From Streptomyces sp. NBC_00102 (GTDB lineage: Bacteria > Actinomycetota > Actinomycetes > Streptomycetales > Streptomycetaceae): DNA of 64,000 nucleotides. Of the stretch, positions 34,266 to 41,699 are shown one piece after another (position 1 is the stretch's first letter; every line of letters starts with the position of its first letter). Under the pieces are notes generated by a model. The model made no database searches. It worked only from the letters and a program-made list of their open reading frames with translations, and had not been told where the DNA came from. A program made the position numbers and the translations under genes. The stretch spans positions 4,917,501 to 4,981,500 of the forward strand of contig NZ_JAPEMC010000001.1 in NCBI RefSeq assembly GCF_026343115.1, read 5' to 3'.

Positions 34266-35054
34266 TCACTTCTCCGGCAGCAGCTCCGGGCGAAGCATCA
34301 GCCCGCGGACCTGGGTGGCGTTCAGCGGCGGGGCCTTCAGCAGTGGGCCCTGCGCCCCCTTCGCCTCGAACCCGGTGCTGGAACGGAGCATCAGGGCGCT
34401 GCCGTCCTTCAGGATCAGCTGCCCGTCGATCTCCGGACCCCACTGGGGCGTTCCGTCCCCGTAGTCCATCGGGTCGCTCCACGTGGTGAGCACCCGCCCG
34501 TCCGGCAGCACCTCGCGCACGCAGTCGGCGCGCTCGGGCTCCTTGCCGTTGGGCTCGCACAGGTCCTGGTCCGCGGCCGGCACCTCGTTCCCGCTCTTCG
34601 CGGCGATCTCCTTCGCGCTCCTGAACTCGAACGAGAGGTAGCCGACCCCGCCGTCCTTGCGGACCGCGTAGTCCCCGTCCAGCGGACCGAGGAAGTGCCT
34701 CGTGTCCTCGCTCGGCTTCACGTGCTTGATCAGCACCACGAACGAGACCTCCTCCAGCTTGCCGACCCCGGCGGGCAGCAGCGCGGCGACCCGGCTCGCC
34801 TTGTCCGTCCCGGCCGCGTCGGCCGACGCCGCGACCGAGACCCGGTCCAGCGAGGCCGTGGACCCGTCCGCCCCGGCCAGCTGCGGCACCGCGACCGCGC
34901 CGGCCGCGACGACCGCCAGCGCCGCGCACGAGACAGCGGCACGCCGACGGAACCGTACCCGGGCCGCCCCCGCCCAGACCGCCTCCGTCGACAGGACCGG
35001 ACGCCCGGCGTCCGCCGCGGCCCGTTCCAGCAGGTTCTTCACGTCGTCGCTCAC
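34266..35054 (-). CDS. Membrane-anchored protein coupled to the ECF sigma factor (probable anti-sigma/regulatory partner)
   Basis: A 262-residue protein with a short cytosolic N-terminus ([19 protein letters not shown]), one transmembrane segment ([20 protein letters not shown]) and a long extracytoplasmic domain with one cysteine pair (DLCEPN, ADCVRE). The layout, and its GTGA overlap with the stop of the sigma gene just upstream, suit a membrane partner of SigE-family ECF factors. There is no zinc-binding anti-sigma (ZAS) motif, so inhibition of the sigma factor is inferred from position only. The outer domain may sense a cell-surface signal. Confidence 0.75.
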   Translation of the reverse strand: MSDDVKNLLERAAADAGRPVLSTEAVWAGAARVRFRRRAAVSCAALAVVAAGAVAVPQLAGADGSTASLDRVSVAASADAAGTDKASRVAALLPAGVGKLEEVSFVVLIKHVKPSEDTRHFLGPLDGDYAVRKDGGVGYLSFEFRSAKEIAAKSGNEVPAADQDLCEPNGKEPERADCVREVLPDGRVLTTWSDPMDYGDGTPQWGPEIDGQLILKDGSALMLRSSTGFEAKGAQGPLLKAPPLNATQVRGLMLRPELLPEK

Positions 35055-35539
35055 ACCAATTCCTCCGTCATCTCGGCGCGCAGCGCCGCCAATCCCCGAG
35101 CCGTGTGGCTCTTGACCGTGTTCTGCCGCATCCCGAGCAGCTCCGCCGTGGCCTCGACGCTGAGGTCCTCCCAGTAGCGGAGGACCAGAACCGCGCGCTG
35201 CCTGGCCGTGAGCCGGGCGAGTGCCGCCCGTACCTGGAGGCCGGTGTCGGTGTCGTCCTGGCCGCCCGCGCGGTCGGGCAGTTCGCCGAAGGGCTGCTCC
35301 CGCCGCCAGAACCTGCGGCGGGACGCGATGAAGGTGTTGACCAGCGTCTTGCGCGCGTACGCCTCGATGTTGTCGAGCCGCCCGTGCCGCCGGCCGCCCA
35401 CCACCACCTTCACGAGCGCCGTCTGCACCAGGTCCTCGGCCTCGTGGCGGTCGCCGCAGAGCAGGTACGCGCTCCGGTACAGCGCGGTGCGCCGGCTCTC
35501 CACGAAGGCGTGCAGCGCGGCATCCTCGTCGATCCGCAT
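35051..35539 (-). CDS. ECF RNA polymerase sigma factor, SigE family
   Basis: The 162-residue protein has region 2 (LYRSAYLLCGDRHEAEDLVQTALVKVV) and region 4 (ARLTARQRAVLVLRYWEDLSVEATAELLGMRQNTVKSHTARGL). Sequence and size fit the actinobacterial SigE-family (TIGR02983) type, not the classical cell-envelope SigE of S. coelicolor. ATG 35539 is preceded by GGAGAGG at a good distance; the frame to 35626 is not conserved. Its stop overlaps the partner gene start. The promoter region upstream contains unusual tandem repeats. Confidence 0.92.
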   Translation of the reverse strand: MRIDEDAALHAFVESRRTALYRSAYLLCGDRHEAEDLVQTALVKVVVGGRRHGRLDNIEAYARKTLVNTFIASRRRFWRREQPFGELPDRAGGQDDTDTGLQVRAALARLTARQRAVLVLRYWEDLSVEATAELLGMRQNTVKSHTARGLAALRAEMTEELV

Positions 35540-35636
35540 TCCCCGCCCCTCTCCAGGCCCGCGGGTGCGGACCGTCTCACCCCTTCCAGTGCGCCGGACC
35601 GCCCCGGAGGTTGCGGCCGACGGCAACGGATCGCGA

Positions 35637-35712
35637 ACGTTCCCGGACGCGGACGCGGACGCGGACGTTCCCGGACGCGTACGTTCCCGGACGCGTACGT
35701 TCCCGGACGCGG
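35637..35712. repeat. Short tandem repeats upstream of the ECF sigma gene
   Basis: A 16-bp unit ACGTTCCCGGACGCGK (K = G or T) occurs four times; the first copy is expanded by two extra GACGCG hexamers. The array contains CGTACG palindromes and lies about 100-175 bases before the sigma gene start. Confidence 0.85.
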
Positions 35713-35716
35713 AAGT

Positions 35717-35754
35717 GGCAGGGGCGGTACGGAAGTTCCCGTACCGCCCCTGCC
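35717..35754. terminator. Terminator hairpin after the methyltransferase gene
   Basis: Perfect 16-bp arms GGCAGGGGCGGTACGG and CCGTACCGCCCCTGCC around a six-base loop end 23 bases after the methyltransferase stop (minus strand). It separates that gene from the sigma factor. Confidence 0.85.
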
Positions 35755-35777
35755 GTGATCCGCTCTCCCCCGCTCGC

Positions 35778-36590
35778 CTACTTCAGTGCCAGCACCACCG
35801 CGTCCGAGGGCGAGGACCAGACGGTCCGCGCCTCGGCGAAGCCGGACGCGCGAAGGGTACGGGCGTGCCAATCGGCCGAGGGCGTGTCACCTTCGGCGTG
35901 CTCGCCGTAGATCGCGAACCGCTCGGCGGTCGGTCCGGCGAGGGCCGGGTCCTTCCCGGCCAGGTCCCACCACGCGGCCCAGTCGAGCACCCCCGCAGCC
36001 TTCGCACGGTCCATGGCCGCATGCCGGCGGGCGCGTTCGGCGGCGTTGATACGGGGAGTGGACGGGTCGGTCATGTGGTCCGCGTTCATGAACACCCCGC
36101 CGTCCCGGACCAGTCGGCCGAGCTGCCCGTAGAGCGTGGTGAGCGGACCGCTGCGGAACCAGTGGAGCGCCGTGGCGGTGAGAACGGCGTCGTACGAGGT
36201 CCGGGGGAGGGCCTCGGCCCAGGAAGGGTCCTTGAGGTCGGCGGTGACGAGGGTGACCCGGTCGTCACCGGTGAAGGTGCCGCGGGCGATGGCGAGCAGC
36301 GCGGGATCGAGATCCACGCCGGTGCTGGTGGCTTTCGGGAACCGCCGCAGCAGCCGGTCCGTAATACTTCCCGTACCGCAGGCGAGGTCGAGCACGCTCG
36401 GCTCGGGGCCCACCACGGCCTCGACCATGTCGAACATGATCCGGAAGCGCTCCTCGCGGTCCGGCATGTACCACTCCTGCTGGCGGTCCCAGCTCTCCTG
36501 CCAGGACCGCCAGTCGGTGCCGGCGGCCGTCGCGCCCGCGGTGTTCGCGTTCGTCCCCGTGTCCGTCAGGTTCGCCATCATGTCCGCCAT
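35778..36590 (-). CDS. Class I SAM-dependent methyltransferase
   Basis: About 270 residues. The SAM motif I is VLDLACGTGSITDRLL, motif II TGVDLDPALLAIAR, and motif IV YDAVLTATALHWF; the arrangement fits small-molecule (type 11/12 or UbiE-like) methyltransferases. The substrate is unknown. Several in-frame starts exist: ATG 36590, ATG 36599, GTG 36602 and TTG 36620; the AGGGG ribosome site does not decide between them, so the N-terminal end is approximate. It is divergent from the CGNR gene and ends before a perfect hairpin. Confidence 0.85.
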   Translation of the reverse strand: MADMMANLTDTGTNANTAGATAAGTDWRSWQESWDRQQEWYMPDREERFRIMFDMVEAVVGPEPSVLDLACGTGSITDRLLRRFPKATSTGVDLDPALLAIARGTFTGDDRVTLVTADLKDPSWAEALPRTSYDAVLTATALHWFRSGPLTTLYGQLGRLVRDGGVFMNADHMTDPSTPRINAAERARRHAAMDRAKAAGVLDWAAWWDLAGKDPALAGPTAERFAIYGEHAEGDTPSADWHARTLRASGFAEARTVWSSPSDAVVLALK

Positions 36591-36684
36591 GTGAGCCATC
36601 ACCCCTGATGTAATACTCAATATGCGACTTCAACCATTACGCTCTGACCGTAGGAACTTTAGACCCACGCCGTAAGGACGACAA

Positions 36685-37314
36685 GTGGAACTGGCCTATT
36701 ACTCGGACTACGCCGTGCGTCTGGTCAACACCGAGGAGCCGGCCCGGAACAGGGACGTGCTCACCTCGGTCGACGCCGTTCGCGACCTCTTCGCCGGCAA
36801 CTCCCAGGCCGCCCGGCGGGCGACCGACGCCGACGTGACCCGCTTCCGTTCCGTACGGGGCCGGCTGCGGTCGGTCTTCGAGGCGGCGGACGGGGGCGAC
36901 GAGACCCTCGCGGTCGACCTGCTGAACTCCCTGCTCCTCGAGTTCCCGGTCAGCCCGCAGATCTCCGGCCACGACACCCTGGACGGGAGCGGGAAGCCGG
37001 ACTGGCACATGCACCTGGCGGACCACCCGTCCAACGCCACCGCCGGATACGCCGCCATCGCCGCGATGGGGCTCGCCTTCCACCTCACCACCCACGGCGT
37101 GGACCGGCTGGGCCTCTGCGAGGCGCCGCCCTGCCGCAACGCCTACCTCGACACCTCCACCAACCGGTCGCGGCGCTACTGCTCCGACCGCTGCGCGACC
37201 CGCGCCAACGTCGCCGCCTACCGGGCCCGCAAGCGCCTGGAGGCCGACCGGTCCGCCGACAACGGCCGCACCGCCGAAGCCGCCCAGCCGAGCACCCCCA
37301 GCGGGGATCGCTGA
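36685..37314 (+). CDS. CGNR zinc-finger protein (ABATE domain), probable transcription regulator
   Basis: The 209-residue protein has an N-terminal ABATE domain (about residues 1-135) and a C-terminal zinc finger LGLCEAPPCRNAYLDTST...YCSDRCATRANVAAY, where the Cys pairs and the CRNAYLD stretch define the CGNR class. Such proteins are presumed DNA-binding stress regulators. GTG 36685 has AAGGA 6 bases upstream. Its last 97 bases overlap the 3' end of the convergent sodX gene, an unusually long antisense overlap. Confidence 0.85.
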   Translation: MELAYYSDYAVRLVNTEEPARNRDVLTSVDAVRDLFAGNSQAARRATDADVTRFRSVRGRLRSVFEAADGGDETLAVDLLNSLLLEFPVSPQISGHDTLDGSGKPDWHMHLADHPSNATAGYAAIAAMGLAFHLTTHGVDRLGLCEAPPCRNAYLDTSTNRSRRYCSDRCATRANVAAYRARKRLEADRSADNGRTAEAAQPSTPSGDR

Positions 37315-37655
37315 TCCTTCCTCAGCGGCCGGAAACGCAACTGCGCCCGGGCCAGTACGAGATCCTCCGGGACGGTCCCGTACACCGTGCTGTCCCCGCC
37401 CGCGAACGTGTTGTCGGCCAGCACCCACCAGCCGCCCGGGCGGCGTTCGGTGGCCCGCTTCACCACCAGCAGATCCTGCTGGAAGGGGTGGCGCAGGATC
37501 ACCACGTCCCCCGGCCGCACCGGAGCCCCGTACCGCACGAGGAGCCGGTCACCGTGATACAGCGTCGGCACCATCGAAGGCCCCGTCACCTCCACCACCT
37601 GAAACCGCGCCCCTGCCGCCCGCCCGTCCCCGGGCCCCTGCGCCGGCTCCGCCAT
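37218..37655 (-). CDS. sodX: Nickel-type superoxide dismutase maturation protease SodX
   Basis: The 145-residue protein is an S26-family peptidase with the serine-lysine dyad Ser27 in VTGPSMVPT and Lys66 in LLVVKRATE, then the GWWVLADN and STVYGTV boxes typical of SodX. It removes the 14-residue N-terminal extension of SodN so that His1 of the mature protein can bind nickel. ATG 37655 is the family start. It is divergent from sodN with 188 bases between, and its 3' end overlaps the CGNR gene by 97 bases, which may be structurally constraining. Confidence 0.93.
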   Translation of the reverse strand: MAEPAQGPGDGRAAGARFQVVEVTGPSMVPTLYHGDRLLVRYGAPVRPGDVVILRHPFQQDLLVVKRATERRPGGWWVLADNTFAGGDSTVYGTVPEDLVLARAQLRFRPLRKDQRSPLGVLGWAASAVRPLSADRSASRRLRAR

Positions 37656-37843
37656 CTCCGCTACCTCCCCGGTCCGTTCGTCCGCCTCCAGTACACCGTC
37701 TCGCGCACGGCTCGTACATTCGGCCCCAGGTGCTCATCCTCACCCCGGACTTTTGGCCTAAGCCCATGGGGGCACTAGCCGAAAGGCGCGCTCCACGGAG
37801 TAATGTCCCACCTGAGAAGACGATCACGAGGAAGGACCGCTCC
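37656..37843. promoter_or_regulatory. sodX-sodN divergent promoter region
   Basis: The 188-base region includes the sodN ribosome site GAGGAAGGA at about 37829-37836. In S. coelicolor a small RNA (s-SodF), cut from the sodF mRNA under Nur/nickel control, pairs with the 5' end of sodN mRNA and lowers it; the stretch just before 37844 is the equivalent target. I cannot confirm pairing, because sodF is not in the window. Confidence 0.5.
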
Positions 37844-38239
37844 ATGCTTTCCCGCCTGTTTGCCCCCAAGGTCAAGGTCAGCGCCCACTGCGACCTGCCC
37901 TGCGGTGTGTACGACCCGGCCCAGGCCCGCATCGAGGCGGAGTCCGTCAAGGCCGTCCAGGAGAAGTACCAGGCCAACGAGGACGCGGACTTCCGCACCC
38001 GCTCGGTCCTGATCAAGGAGCAGCGTGCCGAGCTCGCGAAGCACCACGTCTCCGTGCTCTGGAGCGACTACTTCAAGGCCCCGCACTTCGAGAAGTACCC
38101 CCAGCTGCACCAGTTGGTCAACGACACCCTGAAGGCGCTCTCCGCTGCCAAGGCGTCGAACGACCCGGCCACGGGCCAGAAGGCTCTGGACCTGATCGCC
38201 GAGATCGACAAGATCTTCTGGGAGACCAAGAAGGCCTGA
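37844..38239 (+). CDS. sodN: Nickel superoxide dismutase
   Basis: The 131-residue precursor begins MLSRLFAPKVKVSA and continues with the Ni hook HCDLPCGVY (residues 15-23), in which His15 (His1 after cleavage), Cys16 and Cys20 bind nickel. The mature four-helix protein forms a hexamer that dismutates superoxide in the cytoplasm. SodX, divergently encoded, cleaves the first 14 residues. ATG 37844 has GAGGAAGGA upstream. The last seven codons (FWETKKA-stop) are duplicated almost exactly at 46407-46430, so the 3' end appears to be an integration site. Confidence 0.97.
   Translation: MLSRLFAPKVKVSAHCDLPCGVYDPAQARIEAESVKAVQEKYQANEDADFRTRSVLIKEQRAELAKHHVSVLWSDYFKAPHFEKYPQLHQLVNDTLKALSAAKASNDPATGQKALDLIAEIDKIFWETKKA
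38216..38239. repeat. Left copy of the island-flanking direct repeat (3' end of sodN)
   Basis: The bases CTGGGAGACC through TGATC at the end of sodN (38218-38241) recur at 46411-46434 with 22 of 24 identical, including an unbroken GGAGACCAAGAAGGC. This pair brackets 8.2 kb of accessory genes and looks like attL/attR. Confidence 0.75.
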
Positions 38240-38252
38240 TCTCAGGTCGGGC

Positions 38253-38284
38253 CGTCCGACCCGCGTGTTCTCGCGGGTCGGACG
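38253..38284 (+). terminator. Terminator hairpin downstream of sodN
   Basis: Perfect arms CGTCCGACCCGCG and CGCGGGTCGGACG around TGTTCT, 14 bases after the sodN stop. Confidence 0.85.
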
Positions 38285-38505
38285 CCCACCGCTCCGCACC
38301 CGGTCCGCAGGGCGCCGAACACGGCGTCCATGGCGGGCCGGGTGCGGTGTTTCCGGGCCGGCGGGGCACGCGGCTGGGGCCGCAGTGGTCGAGTCGGCTG
38401 ACTCCGACATCACCGTCCCCGTTCCCTGCCACGGATCGCCGACGGGCTCATGCCCGGGTGCCACCCGGCCGCCCTCGCTGATGGAGGTGGCGAGGGCAAA
38501 AGCAG

Positions 38506-39051
38506 TCAGACGGCGCGAACGGTGGGCAACTGCGAGACCCAGGCCGTGAGCTCGGTCAAGTGCTCGGTCTGCAGCCCAATGTGTGGGTCGGGCTGCACGA
38601 GGAGGGTCGGCGCTCCCCTGCCGGTGCGTCCGGCCGCCCAGGCGTGGTCGAGGCTGGTGAAGTCGTCGCCGATCCAGACGGCGGGGGCGTCTGCCAGCCA
38701 GACGTCGACGTGGTCTCTTTTCCAGAGGTAGCCGTCGGGGTGGCTGGTGGTGATCTGGGGGCGAGGCAGGTCGATGTAGGGGAAGTCGGGTAGCCCCAGG
38801 AGAGGGCCGATGATCGTGGTGGCGTCCTTGCGCCAGCTCGTGCACCACACGGGGGTGACGAGTCCGCTGGTCAGGAGATCGGTGAGAAGGCCGCCGTGAC
38901 TCGGGTCGAGCCAGATGGGCACGGGGGCGTCGGGGTGTCGGCCGGAGGGCAGGACGGTGTGGCGGACGTGGGTGGGCGGGGTGCTGCCGTCGGCGGCCGG
39001 GAACGGTATGAGGACTCCGTCGATGTCCAGGAGCAGGTAGGGCAGGGTCAT
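38506..39051 (-). CDS. HAD-like phosphatase domain protein
   Basis: The 181-residue protein starts [17 protein letters not shown], the HAD motif I with the nucleophile Asp9 and acid/base Asp11. Motif II (VWCTSWRK), motif III Lys ([12 protein letters not shown]) and motif IV (AVWIGDDF with Asp-Asp) follow. It should be a small-molecule phosphatase or nucleotidase; no cap domain is present. ATG 39051 has GGAGG upstream and lies 15 bases after the preceding methyltransferase gene. It is the last gene of a four-gene minus-strand cluster of the island. Confidence 0.85.
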   Translation of the reverse strand: MTLPYLLLDIDGVLIPFPAADGSTPPTHVRHTVLPSGRHPDAPVPIWLDPSHGGLLTDLLTSGLVTPVWCTSWRKDATTIIGPLLGLPDFPYIDLPRPQITTSHPDGYLWKRDHVDVWLADAPAVWIGDDFTSLDHAWAAGRTGRGAPTLLVQPDPHIGLQTEHLTELTAWVSQLPTVRAV

Positions 39052-39066
39052 CGGTGCCTCCGGCGG

Positions 39067-39759
39067 TCAGCGTTTGCAGGCGGTGATCAGGAGGGTGGTG
39101 GGCCACGGGTCGCGGCGTGGGTGCCGCAGCTCCTGTGTCGAGGTGACGCGCAGGCCCGCCCGGGAGAGGTGGGCTCCCCAGCGGCGGGCGTCGAACTCCC
39201 ATCGGGCGAGGGGCAGTCGGGTTCGGTCGGGCATGGTGACGTAGTCCTCGCGCGGACGGTCGTCCGTGCATGGATGTCTTCCGGACCGGGCCGGGTGAGG
39301 GACGGAGAAGGCCAGCACACCGCCCGGTTCCAGGCGTCGCGAGACGGCGGCGAGGAGGAGTTCGGGGGCGACGAGGCCGACGGCACCGAAGACCGAGTAA
39401 ATCGCGTCGAAAGTCTGGCCGGTGGCCTGCAAGTGGTGCAGTGCGTGGCCGGCGGCGAAGGTGGCGCCGTCGATGTGGCCGTAGTGGGAGCGGGCCCGAC
39501 GTACCTGGAGGCCGACCAGGTCCACGCCGGTGGCGCGGGCCTGGTGGTGCTTCGCGAGGTGGGCCACGTTGTGGCCGGGGCCGCAGCCCAGCTCCAGGAC
39601 GCGCTTGCCGCAGAGGTCCCGTCCCAAAATCTCGGCGCCGGGACCGAGGCCGGCGTGGGTGCTCCATTCCATCCGGGCAGGCGCGGTGAGGGCGTGTGAG
39701 GGGGCAGCGGCTGTGCGCTGGGCTGCGTGGGTGTACCAGGGAGAGACCTGGGCGAGCAC
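39067..39759 (-). CDS. Class I SAM-dependent methyltransferase (island)
   Basis: The 230-residue protein has motif I RVLELGCGPGHNVAHLA, motif II ATGVDLVGLQVRRA and motif IV FDAIYSVFGAVG. The N-terminal MLAQVSPWYTHAAQRT segment is family-specific. The type matches small-molecule methyltransferases; substrate unknown. GTG 39759 directly follows the TAG stop of the APH-like gene (the codons abut), so the genes are coupled. Cluster neighbours are a phosphatase and a phosphotransferase-like protein, which suggests modification of a shared, perhaps nucleotide-like, compound. Confidence 0.83.
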   Translation of the reverse strand: MLAQVSPWYTHAAQRTAAAPSHALTAPARMEWSTHAGLGPGAEILGRDLCGKRVLELGCGPGHNVAHLAKHHQARATGVDLVGLQVRRARSHYGHIDGATFAAGHALHHLQATGQTFDAIYSVFGAVGLVAPELLLAAVSRRLEPGGVLAFSVPHPARSGRHPCTDDRPREDYVTMPDRTRLPLARWEFDARRWGAHLSRAGLRVTSTQELRHPRRDPWPTTLLITACKR

Positions 39760-40671
39760 CTAGACCTCCAGGAGTTGGACCACATCGCCCAGGTGGCGGC
39801 GGACAACGGGGATGTACGCGGGGTCCTTGGCCGGATCGTCGATCCAGCGAATGGCCTGCTCCATGAACCACTCCACGGCCCACATGCGGTGCCAGCCCAG
39901 GGCCCATGCCTCGGCGGTCAGGCCGCCCCGGGTGGCGAGGGCGTCTTCATGACCGCCTGCGGTGACGTACTGCTCCAGGAACACCCGCATGCGGAAGGGG
40001 CTCGGTACGTCGGTGGTGCCGTGGTAGGAGGCGAGGTCGATCAGGCCGGGGCCGGTGAAGGCGCGGGCGAAGTCGAGGAGGTGCCAGCCGTTCTCCCCGA
40101 TGTGGACGCTCGTGGGGTGGAACTCGGAGTGGACCCAGCCGAACGGGTCGAGCGTCGCCCCCTGGACGCGGGTCTCGGCCGCTGCGGAGATCTTCCCCAG
40201 CGCGGTCTCGATGTCGTCGCAGTCCGTCCATCGGTCGGCTTTCCGCAGCCGCTGGAGATGATCGAGGGCTCGGCCGGGCAGGGCTGCGAGGCCCGCTCCG
40301 TCGAGGAGGGGCAGACCGCCCGCTGGGCGGGCGGCGTGGAGCATGACGGCGGCGGCGACGCCGTCGAGGTCGTCGGCGTTCCGTACGGGGGTGCCGAGGT
40401 CGTCCATGAGCATCCCGATCCACTTGCCCCGCACGGCGGTTGCGTGGAGCGCGGGGACCGGGAGCCGTCGCTGGTAGGCCAATCGCAGGGCCTGGGCCTC
40501 GCGGTCGAAGGGTTCCTTGGCGTACTTGAAGACGGCCGTGGTGCCGTCGGGGAAGGTGACGCGTTCGACGCCGGACATGCCCCAGACGCGAATCGAGGTA
40601 CGTTCGGGGAGAGGCTTGCCGACGAGAGTGCACAGGTCGTTCAGCAGGGCGGCGGACAGGCTCTGATCCAT
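39760..40671 (-). CDS. APH-like phosphotransferase with altered catalytic loop
   Basis: The 303-residue protein has the aminoglycoside-phosphotransferase fold: a Gly-containing strand (TSIRVWGMSGVERVTFPDGT), an ATP-binding Lys (TAVFKYAK), a Brenner-type loop WVHSEFHPTSVHIGENG and the DFG-like HLLDFARAF. The usual HGDxxxxN loop reads HSEFHPTS: the catalytic Asp is Glu and the metal-binding Asn is Ser, so kinase activity is doubtful. ATG 40671 has GGAGACC before it. It is 76 bases after the unknown 249-residue protein gene and abuts the methyltransferase gene. Confidence 0.8.
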   Translation of the reverse strand: MDQSLSAALLNDLCTLVGKPLPERTSIRVWGMSGVERVTFPDGTTAVFKYAKEPFDREAQALRLAYQRRLPVPALHATAVRGKWIGMLMDDLGTPVRNADDLDGVAAAVMLHAARPAGGLPLLDGAGLAALPGRALDHLQRLRKADRWTDCDDIETALGKISAAAETRVQGATLDPFGWVHSEFHPTSVHIGENGWHLLDFARAFTGPGLIDLASYHGTTDVPSPFRMRVFLEQYVTAGGHEDALATRGGLTAEAWALGWHRMWAVEWFMEQAIRWIDDPAKDPAYIPVVRRHLGDVVQLLEV

Positions 40672-40747
40672 GGAGGTCTCCAGGGGACTGGTGGGCTCCG
40701 GGGCGGGCGCGCGAGCTGGCCCGCCCCGGAGCCGTACTGGGGTGGGG

Positions 40748-41497
40748 TTACTCGGCTGCGGGCACGCGGTGGGCGTAGACCTGCTCGATCCAACCCGCCT
40801 TGAACTCGGCCAGGTCGTCACGGAAGTTGGCCATCGAGGCACCGTAGGGCGCGACGACGCCGCCGGACTGGTCCGGCACGGACTGGCAGCCGTGCACGAG
40901 CCGGCCGCCGAGCGCAGCGTGGGCCTTGATGGACTCGATCCGGCGGTGCTCGTTGAACCAGCCGCCGTGGTAGACCTCGTCCAGCATTCCGCCCGTCGCC
41001 TCGTCCAGGTCGAAGACGACGGAGGTGGCGGCGGGAAAGAACCAGCACGGGCCGACGTTGGAGATGTGCCCGTCCAGCTCGACCTTGTTGAGCGCCATCA
41101 GCGTGGCGGCCTCGCGCAGCATGCGCAGGTGGTCGGTGGTGATCTGCGGGAGGCCGAGGCCGGCCAGGTGCTCCTCGCGGAAGAGGTACGCGTACACCCC
41201 GCACGCCGTTGCCAGCACACGGGCGGCGTCGGAGGTGGACTCGCTGTGCTGCTTGATGAAGTCGAGCGCGAGCTGCTCGACGGCGCTCTCGGTGGTCTCG
41301 TCCACGTCGAGGAGCTGGGCCTTCACCAGCTCCCAGTCGGCGACGAGCCAGGTGCTGGACTCGAAGCGGAAGAAGTACTCGGCCGGGTCGATGGTGATGC
41401 GCCGGCCGTCCACCTGGATGCCGGGCAGGCGGTTCCAGCGCGGGTCGAAGGCGTCGGGCAGCTCGACCGTGATGGTCGCGGTGTCGATGGTGGTCAC
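40748..41497 (-). CDS. Conserved actinobacterial protein of unknown function (island)
   Basis: A 249-residue soluble protein starting MTTIDTATITVELPDAFDPR. It has no motif I recognise. A central portion (DGHISNVGPCWFFPAATSVVFDLDEA) is rich in aromatic residues and the end (LVHGCQSVPDQSGGVV) has one cysteine. It heads the four-gene minus-strand cluster and is divergent from the XRE regulator gene, 202 bases away. GTG 41497 has GGAGA upstream. Its constant association with HAD, methyltransferase and APH-like genes would be the best clue to function. Confidence 0.7.
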   Translation of the reverse strand: MTTIDTATITVELPDAFDPRWNRLPGIQVDGRRITIDPAEYFFRFESSTWLVADWELVKAQLLDVDETTESAVEQLALDFIKQHSESTSDAARVLATACGVYAYLFREEHLAGLGLPQITTDHLRMLREAATLMALNKVELDGHISNVGPCWFFPAATSVVFDLDEATGGMLDEVYHGGWFNEHRRIESIKAHAALGGRLVHGCQSVPDQSGGVVAPYGASMANFRDDLAEFKAGWIEQVYAHRVPAAE

Positions 41498-41699
41498 CGT
41501 GTCTCCGTCTCTGATCGTCCGGACCGGGGCACAGGAATGCCCGAGCCCGTTGGGGCGTAAGGAACTCTGGGGGCCGCCCGCCCGTGATTCCGTGAGTGGG
41601 GCGGCTGTCGATAAGTGAACCGCCCGCTACGCAGAGTGGGTACGGTGTGACCGAGGTCAAGCGGTATACGCGGTTTACAGATCCGGAGCGGAGGCGGCC
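41498..41699. promoter_or_regulatory. Divergent promoter region of the island cluster
   Basis: The 202-base region between the unknown-protein gene and the XRE regulator gene contains ACCGAGGTCAAGCGGTATACGCGGTTTACAG-like near-repeats (GCGGTATAC and GCGGTTTAC, about 41661-41678), possible operator half-sites for the XRE protein. The two copies are 10 bases apart. Confidence 0.45.
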
